Assembly: GCA_001443455.1 (NCBI GenBank)
Contig: LDXO01000006.1
Span: 1 to 64,000 of the forward strand
Source of the DNA: Deltaproteobacteria bacterium CSP1-8
GTDB lineage: Bacteria; Desulfobacterota; Deferrimicrobia; Deferrimicrobiales; Deferrimicrobiaceae
Length of the DNA stretch: 64,000 nucleotides
Direction: 5' to 3'
The position numbers and the translations under genes are program-made. This document shows, piece by piece, positions 25,366 to 33,815 of the stretch (the first letter of the stretch is position 1; each line of letters begins with the position of its first letter). The notes under the pieces are model-generated. The model made no database searches and was not told the DNA's origin. It was given only the letters and a program-made list of their open reading frames with translations.

Positions 25366-26195
25366 GGAGTCCCTTCCTTCCCTTTCCGGCCTACCTGGAA
25401 GAACTGCAGCAGGAGCAGGATGAGGAACGAGGCGACGGCCAGGAGAATGGCGATTGCGGAGGCGCCCTCCACGTCCCCCGTGTTGAACCGGGAGAAGATG
25501 TACAGCGGGCCGGTCTGCGTCCTTCCGACGAGGTTTCCCGACACCATGATGGAGGCGCCGAACTCCCCGAGGGAGCGGGAAAAGGTGAGGAACGAGCCGG
25601 CGATGAGCCCCTCCCGGATCGAGGGGAGAGTGACGAGGAAGAGCACTTGCCGTTCCGTCGCCCCGAGCGTTCTCGCGGCATCCTCGGGGGAGCGGGGGGT
25701 AGTCTCGAGGACCGCGGCCACCGCCCTCACCATGAAGGGGAAGGTGACGAACACGTGCCCCAGGAGCAGGCCCGGGAAGGAGAACATGATCCGGATGTCA
25801 TGTTCGTCGAGGTACTTCCCGAATGGTCCGAATGGGCCGTAGAGCAGCAGGAGGGCGAACCCGGTGACCACCGTCGGGATGGCGAGGGGGATGTCCACGA
25901 GAGCGTTGAACGTCCGGCGCCCGGGGAACCGGTATCGCGTGAGGATGAACGCCATGGCGGTGCCGATCACCCCGTTGACCGCGGTGGTCGCAAGAGCTAC
26001 GGCGACGGTCAGCCAGAGCGCCTTGAGGGCGTCGGGCTCCTTCAGCCGGTCCCAGAAGACGCCGATCCCCTCGCGGACCGCGTACTGGTTGAGCGATACG
26101 AGGGGCAGAAGGATCAGGACGAAAAAAAGCCCGATCACGGAGGTGAAGAGGGACCACCGGACGAGGGGATCGAGGTTTCGGGACCGTGCCGCCAT
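25362..26195 (-). CDS. cysW: Sulfate-type ABC permease (CysW-like)
   Basis: The 277-residue membrane protein has six or so helices and the BPD-1 loop motif EDAARTLGATERQVLFLVTLPSI, which docks on the ATPase. LTRYRFPGRR and LDEHDIRIMFSFPG match sulfate permeases, closer to CysW than CysT. No second permease gene lies nearby, so the transporter may use a homodimer, or the partner is elsewhere. The gene lies between the binding-protein pseudogene and cysA, overlapping cysA by four bases. Confidence 0.85.
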   Translation of the reverse strand: MAARSRNLDPLVRWSLFTSVIGLFFVLILLPLVSLNQYAVREGIGVFWDRLKEPDALKALWLTVAVALATTAVNGVIGTAMAFILTRYRFPGRRTFNALVDIPLAIPTVVTGFALLLLYGPFGPFGKYLDEHDIRIMFSFPGLLLGHVFVTFPFMVRAVAAVLETTPRSPEDAARTLGATERQVLFLVTLPSIREGLIAGSFLTFSRSLGEFGASIMVSGNLVGRTQTGPLYIFSRFNTGDVEGASAIAILLAVASFLILLLLQFFQVGRKGKEGTP

Positions 26196-26202
26196 CTCCC
26201 GC

Positions 26203-26762
26203 CTATTTCTGCTGGGTCCTCTTCCACACCGTATCGATGATGTTTTTCCTCGCGTTCTGCCATCCGCCCAGGTCGTCGACGGTGAACGGTTCGGCCACCA
26301 GGGCGTACTTGGCCCCGAACTCCTTCTCGACGTTCCTGTCCACGGGACGAAAGCCGTGCTTCGCGTATGCCCGCTGCGCCTCCGGCATATAGAGAAACCC
26401 GATCAGCTCGTTGACGGCGTGCTCCTGTTCCGGACGGATGTTCCGGTCGATCCGGGAGATCTTCCACTCTGTCTCGATCGTCTTCCTGGGCACGCATATG
26501 GTATAGTCGCGGCCCTTTCCCTTCTCCAGCAGCGCCTCGTTCTCGTAGGTCACGATGGCGTCCCCGAACCCGCGAACGATGCGGAGACGTCCACGTCCTT
26601 CCCGAATTTCTCCCGGTAATACTTCTTGAATGCAGGAAGGATCTCCTTGACCGTCGCATCCTCCGTCACGCAGCAGGAGTTGATCGCAATCTTGACCGTT
26701 TCCGCGTTTGCCAAACTGGAAAGGGAGGCCAATGAAGCGAGGAACAGGATCACCTTTTTCAT
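26203..26762 (-). pseudogene. Sulfate-binding protein gene with internal deletion
   Basis: The N-terminal part (from ATG 26762, signal MKKVILFLASLASLSSLANA, then FKKYYREKFGKDVDVSASFAGSGT) is in one frame and stops at 26550. The C-terminal part (RGFGDAIVTYENEALL to WQNARKNIIDTVWKRTQQK) is in another frame. About 185 codons remain instead of roughly 330, so about 430-480 bp in the middle are gone. The two frames meet at CGCGGGTTCGGGGACG (26559-26574), which reads plausibly in both, as expected from recombination between two short matches. It may be a true mutation or an assembly collapse. Confidence 0.8.
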
Positions 26763-26804
26763 GCTGCCTCCATAAAATACATGGTTTTTGTAGCGTTTAT
26801 GTTT

Positions 26805-26830
26805 CAATAAAACCCCGCAGGCATGCGGGG
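26805..26830 (-). terminator. Intrinsic terminator in the leader of the sulfate operon
   Basis: On the minus strand CCCCGCA-TGCC-TGCGGGG is followed by TTTTATT, a textbook rho-independent terminator. It lies between the best promoter (26858-26886) and the binding-protein start at 26762, so it could act as an attenuator, or stop readthrough from the gene above. Confidence 0.65.
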
Positions 26831-26833
26831 CAA

Positions 26834-26868
26834 CTATATATATTCTATGGAAAAAGAAGAATATATAG
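26834..26868. promoter_or_regulatory. Dyad over the sulfate-operon -10 and start site
   Basis: CTATATATTCT (right side, minus strand from 26868) and AGAATATATATAG (ending 26834) form a long A/T-rich inverted repeat covering the -10 and predicted start. This is a good operator position. The nearby cysteine-free Rrf2 protein is a candidate ligand. Confidence 0.5.
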
Positions 26869-26886
26869 GGAAACCTCACCTGTCAA
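26858..26886 (-). promoter_or_regulatory. Consensus sigma-70 promoter of the sulfate operon
   Basis: TTGACA (26886-26881) and TATTCT (26863-26858) are separated by exactly 17 bases on the minus strand, giving a predicted start near 26851 and a leader of about 90 bases. Confidence 0.7.
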
Positions 26887-26986
26887 GAAATACTTTTTTG
26901 TTTATTTTAAGCAGGTTAGGGAGAGAAAAGGGATTCCTGCAGGAAGGATATTTCTGCGATAAGACCGGTTCGGACCCGATTCGGGA

Positions 26987-28048
26987 TTACGGATGTGCCA
27001 GCGTCCGGGCGATCCGGTAGACCTCGGCCAGCGTGGATGGGGAAAGCGTTGTATGCCAGTGGCCGGTCAGCCGGGCGACTCCCCACAGGAGGTAGATCGT
27101 CCCCAGCCCGGCAAGGGGAACGAGGTACGGGGAGAGGGATGCGTTCCCCTTCCGGGTGACCGTCAGGCAATCCTCCACGGGACACGACGTGACGCACGAC
27201 ATGCACCCGGTGCACTCGGGGGTCCACACCGACGCCTTCCGGTGGACGGTGATCTCCACGGGACAGCCCCGGGTGCACGCCTTGCAGTCGATGCAGGTCG
27301 CTTCGTCGCGCACGACCCGCTGGGGCGACATCCAGCTGACAAGCCCCAACAGCGCCCCGTAGGGGCACAGGTACCGGCACCAGGAGTTCTTGATGACGAC
27401 GGAAAGAACGACGAGGACGGCCAGGGATACGCCAGCGGTCGGGGAGATGTCGGTGAAGAACAGGAGCATCTTGGCGTCCGCAGCGTAATTGTACGGGGTG
27501 TGCAGGAACCCGGTGACCGCCTCCCCGTCCATCTTCCAGAGGATCGCCCAGGCGAAGAACGCAAGCAGAAGATACTTCAGGGAGGAAAGCAGGGTGTCGG
27601 CCCGGCGGTTTACGAGGGTCTCCCTCTCTTGCTTCCTCCAGAGCGTTTTCTTCCCCACCCACTCCAGCGCCCGGGAGATCCCCCCAACCGGGCAGACCCA
27701 GGAGCAGAAGACCTTGCGGGCGAGAAACGAAGAAAGGATTGCCGCGATCAGGATGGTCAGGCCCGCCGGGTGCACCTCGTCGTAGCGGCCGGTGAGGAGG
27801 TAGCGCTTCAGGCTGACGAGGGCGCTGATGGGCAGGAACCCCTCCACCGTAGGCGGCCGGTGGGCGGTGACCGGGCCTCCCGAGACGATCTGTTGGTAGA
27901 AGGAGTGGAACTCGATGCCCACCAGGACGAAGAAGAGGAGGTAGGCACCCTGGACCACCCACCGGAGCGCGGGGAGGAGCGCATGGGGGTTGCGCCACTT
28001 CACGGGGGCCGGCCCCTCCTGTTCGAACGCCACGGCGGGTTCCGTCAT
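26987..28048 (-). CDS. NapH/CcoG-like membrane polyferredoxin
   Basis: The 353-residue membrane protein has about four to five helices and cysteine clusters of NapH/CcoG-type proteins: CSWVCPVG, CRYLCPYG, CIDCKACTRGCP and CTGCMSCVTSCP. The last two are ferredoxin-like [4Fe-4S] motifs. Such proteins carry electrons across or along the membrane from quinol to periplasmic or cytoplasmic reductases. No partner oxidoreductase is adjacent. ATG 28048 follows GAGAGAGAGG; the frame could extend to 28090. Confidence 0.8.
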   Translation of the reverse strand: MTEPAVAFEQEGPAPVKWRNPHALLPALRWVVQGAYLLFFVLVGIEFHSFYQQIVSGGPVTAHRPPTVEGFLPISALVSLKRYLLTGRYDEVHPAGLTILIAAILSSFLARKVFCSWVCPVGGISRALEWVGKKTLWRKQERETLVNRRADTLLSSLKYLLLAFFAWAILWKMDGEAVTGFLHTPYNYAADAKMLLFFTDISPTAGVSLAVLVVLSVVIKNSWCRYLCPYGALLGLVSWMSPQRVVRDEATCIDCKACTRGCPVEITVHRKASVWTPECTGCMSCVTSCPVEDCLTVTRKGNASLSPYLVPLAGLGTIYLLWGVARLTGHWHTTLSPSTLAEVYRIARTLAHP

Positions 28049-28182
28049 CGATATTCCTCTCTCTCGGGGCGGAGTGGACGCCCGTTTCATACTCTCCCAT
28101 CCCTGCTCCGGCTTCCTTGACCTAACTCAAACCCCCCCATACACTGGAATCGTCCGGCTTGGCGTCGGAAGGAGTCCGCGAC

Positions 28183-29442
28183 ATGACGCTTGTGGGAGAA
28201 GTGTTCGTAGCCGACGTCCTCGGGAAGCCGGTGCTCGACCCGTTGGGCGAGGAGATCGGGAAACTGCGCGACATCGCAGTGGTCGGCGGCGGACCGTTTC
28301 CCCGGGCGGCGGGCCTTCTGCTGGAGAGAAAGAAGACGGTGCTTTTCCTTCCGTGGGAGGATTTGAGCATCTTCAACCGTCGGATCATCTCCTCGCGCAA
28401 ACGGGATTCCGAACTGGCGGAATTTGCTCCTGTCCACGACCAGCTGCTCATCGGGAAGGACCTCCTGGACAAGCAGATCGTCGACATCGACGGAGCGAAG
28501 GTCGTCCGGGTAAACGACGTCAAGCTTGCCGAGGAAGGGGGAGCCGCCTGCGTCACGGACGTGGACGTGGGAGTGCGCGGGATCCTGCGCCGCCTCGGGG
28601 TGGAGCGGAGGGGCGAGGCCTTCTTCCGGGCGATCCGCCACCCGCTGCGCCACCAGATGATCTCCTGGGCCCTGATCCAGCCCCTCCACGAGAAGCTCGA
28701 CCGGCTCACCCTGGCCGTTCCCCGGGAGGCGCTCTCCGGGATCCACCCGGCGGACATCGCCCAGATCATCAGCGGCCTCTCCCCGGACGAGAGGAAGGGG
28801 TTCTTCGGGAAGCTCGACCTCGAGACGGCCGCCGAGGCGCTCCACGAACTGGAGCCGGAGGTGCAGGCCGACCTCATCACCGACATGGACAAGGAGCAGG
28901 CCGCGGACGTCATCGAGCGGATGCCGCCGGACGAGGCGGCGGACGTGATCGCCGATCTTTCCCTCGAGAAGGCCCAGGAGATCCTCGAACTGATCGAGAA
29001 AGAGGAGGCCCAGGACATCCATGAACTGCTGGGGCACGAGGAGGACACCGCGGGGGGCCTCATGACGAACGAGTACCTCGCCTATCCTCCGGGGATCACC
29101 GTGAGGGAAACGGTGGAGAGATTCCGGGGGGAGGCCAGCGGGATCGAGGCGGTCTACTACGTGTACGTCGTGGAGGACGAAAAGCTGTCGGGGGTCGTCG
29201 GGCTGCGCGATCTCATCCTCGAGGACCCTTCCAAAACGCTCGGCGAGGTGATGCACACGAAGCTGATCACCGTCCGGGCGGACGCGAACCAGGAAACGGT
29301 CGCCGAGTTGATCTCCAAGTACAACCTGCTTGCCCTTCCGGTGGTCGACGGGGAGAACTGCCTCTTGGGCATCGTGACCGTGGACGACGTCGTGGATCTG
29401 CTTCTGCCGCCTGCCTCCCGCCGCCGCCGCCGGAAGATGTAG
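28183..29442 (+). CDS. PRC/MgtE-N/CBS regulatory protein without membrane domain
   Basis: 419 residues. The N-terminal 170 residues contain two PRC-barrel-like units (VFVADVLGKPVLDPLGEEIGKL; LLDKQIVDIDGAKVVRV). Residues about 190-290 form the MgtE intracellular helical domain (LEPEVQADLITDMDKEQAADVIERMPPDEAADVI). Two CBS domains follow (AYPPGITVRETVERFR; HTKLITVRADANQETVAEL). The MgtE channel helices are absent. In MgtE these N/CBS domains sense Mg2+; here they face a separate transporter gene. AAGGAG precedes ATG 28183. Confidence 0.85.
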   Translation: MTLVGEVFVADVLGKPVLDPLGEEIGKLRDIAVVGGGPFPRAAGLLLERKKTVLFLPWEDLSIFNRRIISSRKRDSELAEFAPVHDQLLIGKDLLDKQIVDIDGAKVVRVNDVKLAEEGGAACVTDVDVGVRGILRRLGVERRGEAFFRAIRHPLRHQMISWALIQPLHEKLDRLTLAVPREALSGIHPADIAQIISGLSPDERKGFFGKLDLETAAEALHELEPEVQADLITDMDKEQAADVIERMPPDEAADVIADLSLEKAQEILELIEKEEAQDIHELLGHEEDTAGGLMTNEYLAYPPGITVRETVERFRGEASGIEAVYYVYVVEDEKLSGVVGLRDLILEDPSKTLGEVMHTKLITVRADANQETVAELISKYNLLALPVVDGENCLLGIVTVDDVVDLLLPPASRRRRRKM

Positions 29443-29483
29443 GAGCATACCCCTCCCTCACCACCGCCATCCGGTCCGGCTTC

Positions 29484-30752
29484 TTACGGTTCGGCCCCGA
29501 GCATCCCCGGAAGCCCCGGGACAATCGTCAGGATCACGAGGAAGATCGTGAGAAGGATCATGACGACCGCAGTCGTCCACGCGATCCCGTTGAACGCCTT
29601 GGAGTTGACGAACTCCCCCATCAGTTCCCGGTCGTTGATCAGCCTCAGCATGAACACGAGGACGAACGGCAGGAGGATGCCGTTGGCCACCTGGGAAAAA
29701 AGCATGATGAGGATCAGGGGGGCGGCGGGATACAGGACGCACAGGGCGCCAAGCACGATAATCCCGGTGTACAGCCAGAAGAAGTGGGGGGCCGTCCGGA
29801 AGTCCTTGTCGATGCCGGACTCCCACCCCATCCCCTCGCAGACGGAGTAGGCGGTCGCCAGCGGCAGGATGGAGGCGGAGAAGAGGGATGCGTTGGCCAG
29901 GCCGATGGCGAAGAGGAGCGAGGCATACTTTCCGGCGAGCGGCGCCAGGGCGAGGGCAGCGTCCTTGGCGTCGTTGATGTGAATCCCCTCCGCGAACATC
30001 GTCGCTCCGCATGCGACGATGATCGAAAGCGCCACGATGTCGGTGACGAAACAGCCGACGATGACATCCGCTCTGCACAGGGCGTAGTCCTCCAACGGGA
30101 TGTGCTTTTCCACGACCGCGGACTGCAGGTAGAACTGCATCCACGGGGCGATCGTCGTCCCCACCATGCCGATGAGCATGATGACGTAGGCGCTGTTCGC
30201 CTGCAGAACGGGAGTCACGACCGCGCGCGCCACCGTTCCCCACTGGGGATGGGCGAAATAGGCGGACACCGCGTAGGTGAAGTACACGGTGCTCGCAATG
30301 AGGAAGATCTTCTCGACGATGCGGTAGGTCCCCTTCACGACGAGGAACCAGACCGCCACCGCCCCGATGGGAACGGAGATGTACTTGCTGACCCCGAAGA
30401 TCTCCAGGGCGGCCGCCCAGCCGGCGAATTCCGCGACCGTGTTGCTGATGTTGGCCAGGAGGAGCGCGATGAGCAGGAAGAAGGTCGGTCGGACCCCGAA
30501 CTTCTCCCGGATGAGGTCCGCAAGAGTCTTCCCCGTGACCACCCCCATCCTCGCCACCATCTCCTGGACGACGATCAGGGCGGCCGTGATCGGGATGAGC
30601 GTCCAGAGGAGGGAGTACCCGAAATGCGCGCCGGCGATCGAGTACGTGGCGATCCCCCCGGCGTCGTTGTCGACCGATGCCGTGATGATCCCGGGGCCCA
30701 GGACGGCCAGGAACGCGAGAAACCTCTTCTTGTCGGGGCGGCGCAGACGCAT
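29484..30752 (-). CDS. Nramp-related divalent cation transporter
   Basis: The 422-residue membrane protein has about 11 helices. In helix 1 the canonical Nramp DPGN appears as DNDAGG (residues 28-33): one Asp is kept, and Asn is replaced by Gly. In helix 6 the canonical MPH is TIAPWMQF, so the metal-selective Met is Ala. Loss of this Met is what distinguishes Nramp-related magnesium transporters from Mn/Fe importers. The convergent gene encodes an Mg-sensing MgtE-N/CBS protein, which supports Mg2+ as substrate by inference. Confidence 0.8.
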   Translation of the reverse strand: MRLRRPDKKRFLAFLAVLGPGIITASVDNDAGGIATYSIAGAHFGYSLLWTLIPITAALIVVQEMVARMGVVTGKTLADLIREKFGVRPTFFLLIALLLANISNTVAEFAGWAAALEIFGVSKYISVPIGAVAVWFLVVKGTYRIVEKIFLIASTVYFTYAVSAYFAHPQWGTVARAVVTPVLQANSAYVIMLIGMVGTTIAPWMQFYLQSAVVEKHIPLEDYALCRADVIVGCFVTDIVALSIIVACGATMFAEGIHINDAKDAALALAPLAGKYASLLFAIGLANASLFSASILPLATAYSVCEGMGWESGIDKDFRTAPHFFWLYTGIIVLGALCVLYPAAPLILIMLFSQVANGILLPFVLVFMLRLINDRELMGEFVNSKAFNGIAWTTAVVMILLTIFLVILTIVPGLPGMLGAEP

Positions 30753-30926
30753 GGGAATGCCTCTCCCGGCACGTCGGATAATTTTCCAAAACTACCATAC
30801 CTGTTGGGGACTTGCCTACTGAAAGGGGAAGGGCGCATGGCATTGCTCGCACCCGGTGATATAATAATCATCCCCCCGAAAACACCGCGGGGCGGTCAAC
30901 GGAATCGAGGGAAAAGGAGGTGCCCC

Positions 30927-31115
30927 ATGGAACTGGTGCTGACCAACCTGGAAATCCGGGCGCTGAAAGAGACCCTTGAAACGGAGATATCGCATTTGCG
31001 GAGGGAGATCACGGCAGCGAAGGACCGGCGGACGCGGGAGGATCTGGTCACCCAGAAGGAACTCCTGGTGTCGATCCTGGAAAAGTTGCCCGCCGTCGTC
31101 CTGAACGTCGCTTGA
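30927..31115 (+). CDS. Small coiled-coil protein
   Basis: 62 residues from ATG 30927, with a strong AAAAGGAGG site seven bases upstream. The sequence is almost all amphipathic helix (LEIRALKETLETEISHLRRE, then TREDLVTQKELLVSILEKL), so it probably forms a two-helix coiled coil. TATAAT at 30860-30865 with a weak ATGGCA -35 may be its promoter. Function unknown; the ribosome site and codon pattern argue it is real. Confidence 0.6.
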   Translation: MELVLTNLEIRALKETLETEISHLRREITAAKDRRTREDLVTQKELLVSILEKLPAVVLNVA

Positions 31116-31141
31116 TGCAAGGAAGGCGATCGCGCAGCAGG

Positions 31142-32122
31142 TCAGTGCGAGTGCCCCGGCAGGCCGTCGTGGTCGTGTGACGGCACGCCGTGCCGGGCGA
31201 CCCCCGAAGCATGCGCCGGGTCCACGTGGATGGTCGCATCCGACAGGTACCGGAGGTGATGGAGCATCCGGTGGCGGACCTCTGTCGCGATCGCATGCCC
31301 CTCGCTCACGGACCGTTCGCCGTCGACGGCGAGGTTTACCTCCGCGTACATCCGGTGGCCCGCCCAGCGGACCCGAACGTCCGATACCTCCACGACTCCG
31401 GTCACGGAGGCGGCGGTCTCCCGGATCTCCCCGACCGCAGCCGGGTCGGATCCGTCGAGCAGCCGCAAGAATATCTCTTTCCCCGTCTCCCACACGATCC
31501 TAAGGATCATGGCGGTGATCAGGAGTCCGACCGCCGGGTCCGCGAGGGGAACCCCCAGCCAGACGCCCGCCGCTCCCAGGAGGACCGCGAGGCTCGTCAG
31601 CGCGTCCGCATGCGCGTGGCTCCCGTCCGCAACGAGCGCGGCGCTCCCGATCTCTTTTCCGACCCGCACCCGGTAGATGGCCACCGCCTCATTGCCGAGA
31701 AAGCCGACCACCGAGGCGGCGGCGACCGCCCACAGGTGCCGTACCGGCGCCGGGTTCACGAACCGGCGGACCGATTCCGCCCCGGCCGCGACGGCGCTCG
31801 CCAGGATGACGCCGACCACGATGACCCCGGCCAGGTCCTCGACCCGGCCGTACCCGTAGGTGAAGCGGTCATTCGCTCCCTTGCGAGCCAGCCGGAAGGC
31901 GATCCACAGGGGGATGGCGGTGGCCGCGTCCCCCAGGTTGTGAATCGTGTCCGCGAGGAGGGCGACGCTGCCCGTGAAGAAGACAACGGTGGCCTGGCAG
32001 GCGGCCGTCGCGAGGAGGGCGGTGAACGACCACAGGACGGCACGGGCTCCCTTCCCGGTCGTCGTCACGACGGGATCCGCGGGGGGATGGTGGTGGTTGT
32101 GGGTATGTCTGCGCATGATCAT
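31142..32122 (-). CDS. Cation diffusion facilitator (CDF) metal exporter
   Basis: The 326-residue protein has six helices and the CDF metal-site motifs: helix 2 LLADTIHNLGDAATA and helix 5 VADGSHAHADALTSL. The cytoplasmic C-terminal domain is CDF-like (VVEVSDVRVRWAGHRMYAEV). Both ends are His-rich (RRHTHNHHHPP; PSHDHDGLPGHSH), so it probably exports Zn2+, Co2+ or Ni2+ with His loops as metal buffers. ATG 32122 or ATG 32116 are both possible starts. Confidence 0.88.
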   Translation of the reverse strand: MIMRRHTHNHHHPPADPVVTTTGKGARAVLWSFTALLATAACQATVVFFTGSVALLADTIHNLGDAATAIPLWIAFRLARKGANDRFTYGYGRVEDLAGVIVVGVILASAVAAGAESVRRFVNPAPVRHLWAVAAASVVGFLGNEAVAIYRVRVGKEIGSAALVADGSHAHADALTSLAVLLGAAGVWLGVPLADPAVGLLITAMILRIVWETGKEIFLRLLDGSDPAAVGEIRETAASVTGVVEVSDVRVRWAGHRMYAEVNLAVDGERSVSEGHAIATEVRHRMLHHLRYLSDATIHVDPAHASGVARHGVPSHDHDGLPGHSH

Positions 32123-32165
32123 TGGATTCCGGTCAATGGAGGAAGACGCAGCCGCACATGAGGGA

Positions 32166-33374
32166 TCAGCTCGTGGACCGGAACCCCTGCTCGCCGAGGC
32201 GGGCGGCCAGCTCCTCCCCGTGGGCCCGGTCACGCGTCTCGAGGAGAAGAACGACGGTCGAGTACCCCAGAGGGCAGTCGGGCGGAAGCCGGTCGTGCTC
32301 GATGCTGACCACGTTCGACCGCTCCCCCGCGACCGCGGAGAGCAGGGTGGCAAGGGAGCCGGGCCGGTCCGGGATGAGGAACCGCAGGCGGACGAGCCGC
32401 CCCGAGCGGAAGAGCCCCCTCTCGGTGATCTGGGAGAGGAAATTGACGTCGATGTTCCCTCCCGAGAGGACCATCACGGCGGGGAACTTCGTGGGCGGGC
32501 GCTTGAAAAGAAGCGCCGCCAGCGGGGCGGCTCCCGCCCCCTCCAGCGTGGTCTTCATCTCCTCGAGGGCGTACAGGATCGCCGCGGCGATCTCCTCGTC
32601 GTCCACGATGGCGACGTCGTCGACCCACCGCCTTGCGGCCTCGTAGGTCCGATCGCTCAGCGACTTCACCGCGATCCCGTCCGCGATCGTGCGCGCCTCC
32701 GTGCACGCCACGGGCCTCCCCTTCTCGAGGGAGGGAAGGAGCGAAGAGGCCCCTTCCGCCTGCACCGCGATGAGCTCCGACTCCGGATACGTCTCCTTCA
32801 CCGCGGCCCCGATGCCGGCCAGCAGCCCACCGCCGCCCACGGGGACGTAGATGGTTCCGGGCAGGCCGATCTCCTCGACGAGCTCCATTCCGAGCGTCCC
32901 CTGGCCCGCGATCACCATCGGGTCGTCGAAGGGATGGACCAACACGAGGCCTTCTTCCCCTGCGAGGGCGAGGGCGTGCTTCGACGCCTCGTCGAAGGTC
33001 TCCCCGTGGCTGATGATGCGCACGTTCTCGCCGCCTTCGCGCTGGGCCCCGGCCCATTTGGAGACGGGCGCCCAGAGGGGCATCACGAGCGTGGCGGGGA
33101 TTCCCGCCTCTTTCGCGGCCCGGGCGACGCCACGGGCATGGTTCCCCGCGCTGGCCGCGATGACGCCGGAGATCCGGGTCCGGTGCAGGGAGAGCACCTT
33201 GTTGGCGGCCCCCCGGATCTTGAACGAACCGGAGTACTGGAGATTCTCCAGCTTGGAGAGGACTTTTCCTCCGAAACGTGAGGAAAGAGGGGTCTCCTCG
33301 ACGAGGGGGGTGGCGTACGCCATCCGATAGACCCTCGCCTTCGCCTCGATCACGTCCTTGCGACCGAAGTCCAT
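32166..33374 (-). CDS. ilvA: Threonine ammonia-lyase with ACT domain
   Basis: The 402-residue PLP enzyme has the catalytic Lys in YSGSFKIRGAANKV near residue 50, SAGNHARGVA and the phosphate loop VPVGGGGLLAG near 180. A C-terminal ACT-like domain (LRFLIPDRPGSLATLLSAV) binds a regulatory amino acid. It deaminates threonine to 2-oxobutanoate, the first step of isoleucine synthesis. The catabolic form (TdcB) has the same reaction; size and ACT domain fit the single-ACT enzyme common in environmental bacteria. Confidence 0.88.
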   Translation of the reverse strand: MDFGRKDVIEAKARVYRMAYATPLVEETPLSSRFGGKVLSKLENLQYSGSFKIRGAANKVLSLHRTRISGVIAASAGNHARGVARAAKEAGIPATLVMPLWAPVSKWAGAQREGGENVRIISHGETFDEASKHALALAGEEGLVLVHPFDDPMVIAGQGTLGMELVEEIGLPGTIYVPVGGGGLLAGIGAAVKETYPESELIAVQAEGASSLLPSLEKGRPVACTEARTIADGIAVKSLSDRTYEAARRWVDDVAIVDDEEIAAAILYALEEMKTTLEGAGAAPLAALLFKRPPTKFPAVMVLSGGNIDVNFLSQITERGLFRSGRLVRLRFLIPDRPGSLATLLSAVAGERSNVVSIEHDRLPPDCPLGYSTVVLLLETRDRAHGEELAARLGEQGFRSTS

Positions 33375-33815
33375 GGTACCCCCTTGGTGCGGCGCCGGGT
33401 CCCGTTGCTGTCCCCTGCGATTCCAGTGTACGTTTACTCGAACCACGAGGCCAGCGCATGCCGATTATTCCACGCCATTGGCCCGGCGGTCACCCGGTAC
33501 ACGGATATCCGTAAAATAAGATCGTGTTGGCTCTTCATCGGTTCACCCCCCCTTGTGGGGTTTCGAACAGGTTTCGGATGATCCGGCCGGTCTTTTGGTC
33601 TGCAACGGGTACGCTCCGCGTCCGCTTGGCAACACGACCGCCCGCTGAGGAAGAAGCATGGCGCCCCGCATAAAGCAGCCTCTCATCCCGGATTATCGGA
33701 ACGGAGGGGAAAGCATTATATCTTTCGGAAATCGGAGGGCATAATGACAACATGCCGGGCAAGGTTTCCCTACCCCGGAGCCGCCGGATCCATTCGACGT
33801 TTTCAGGAGGGGAAG
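33375..33815. other. Intergenic stretch without a recognised gene
   Basis: 441 bases between the divergent ilvA and an outer-membrane protein gene. A short hairpin CCCC-TTGT-GGGG followed by TTT lies at 33549-33563. I see no convincing coding frame, RNA family or repeat here. Confidence 0.5.

Noticed and set aside
26550..26879. A separate 109-residue minus-strand protein
   Set aside because: It is the N-terminal piece of the deleted sulfate-binding protein, with a spurious upstream extension.
29784..31115. A 443-codon plus-strand frame ending in the small coiled-coil gene
   Set aside because: All but the last 62 codons are antisense to the Nramp-related gene; the ribosome site marks ATG 30927 as the real start.
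33535..33762. A 75-residue minus-strand frame in the intergenic space
   Set aside because: No ribosome site, no recognisable motif, mixed composition.
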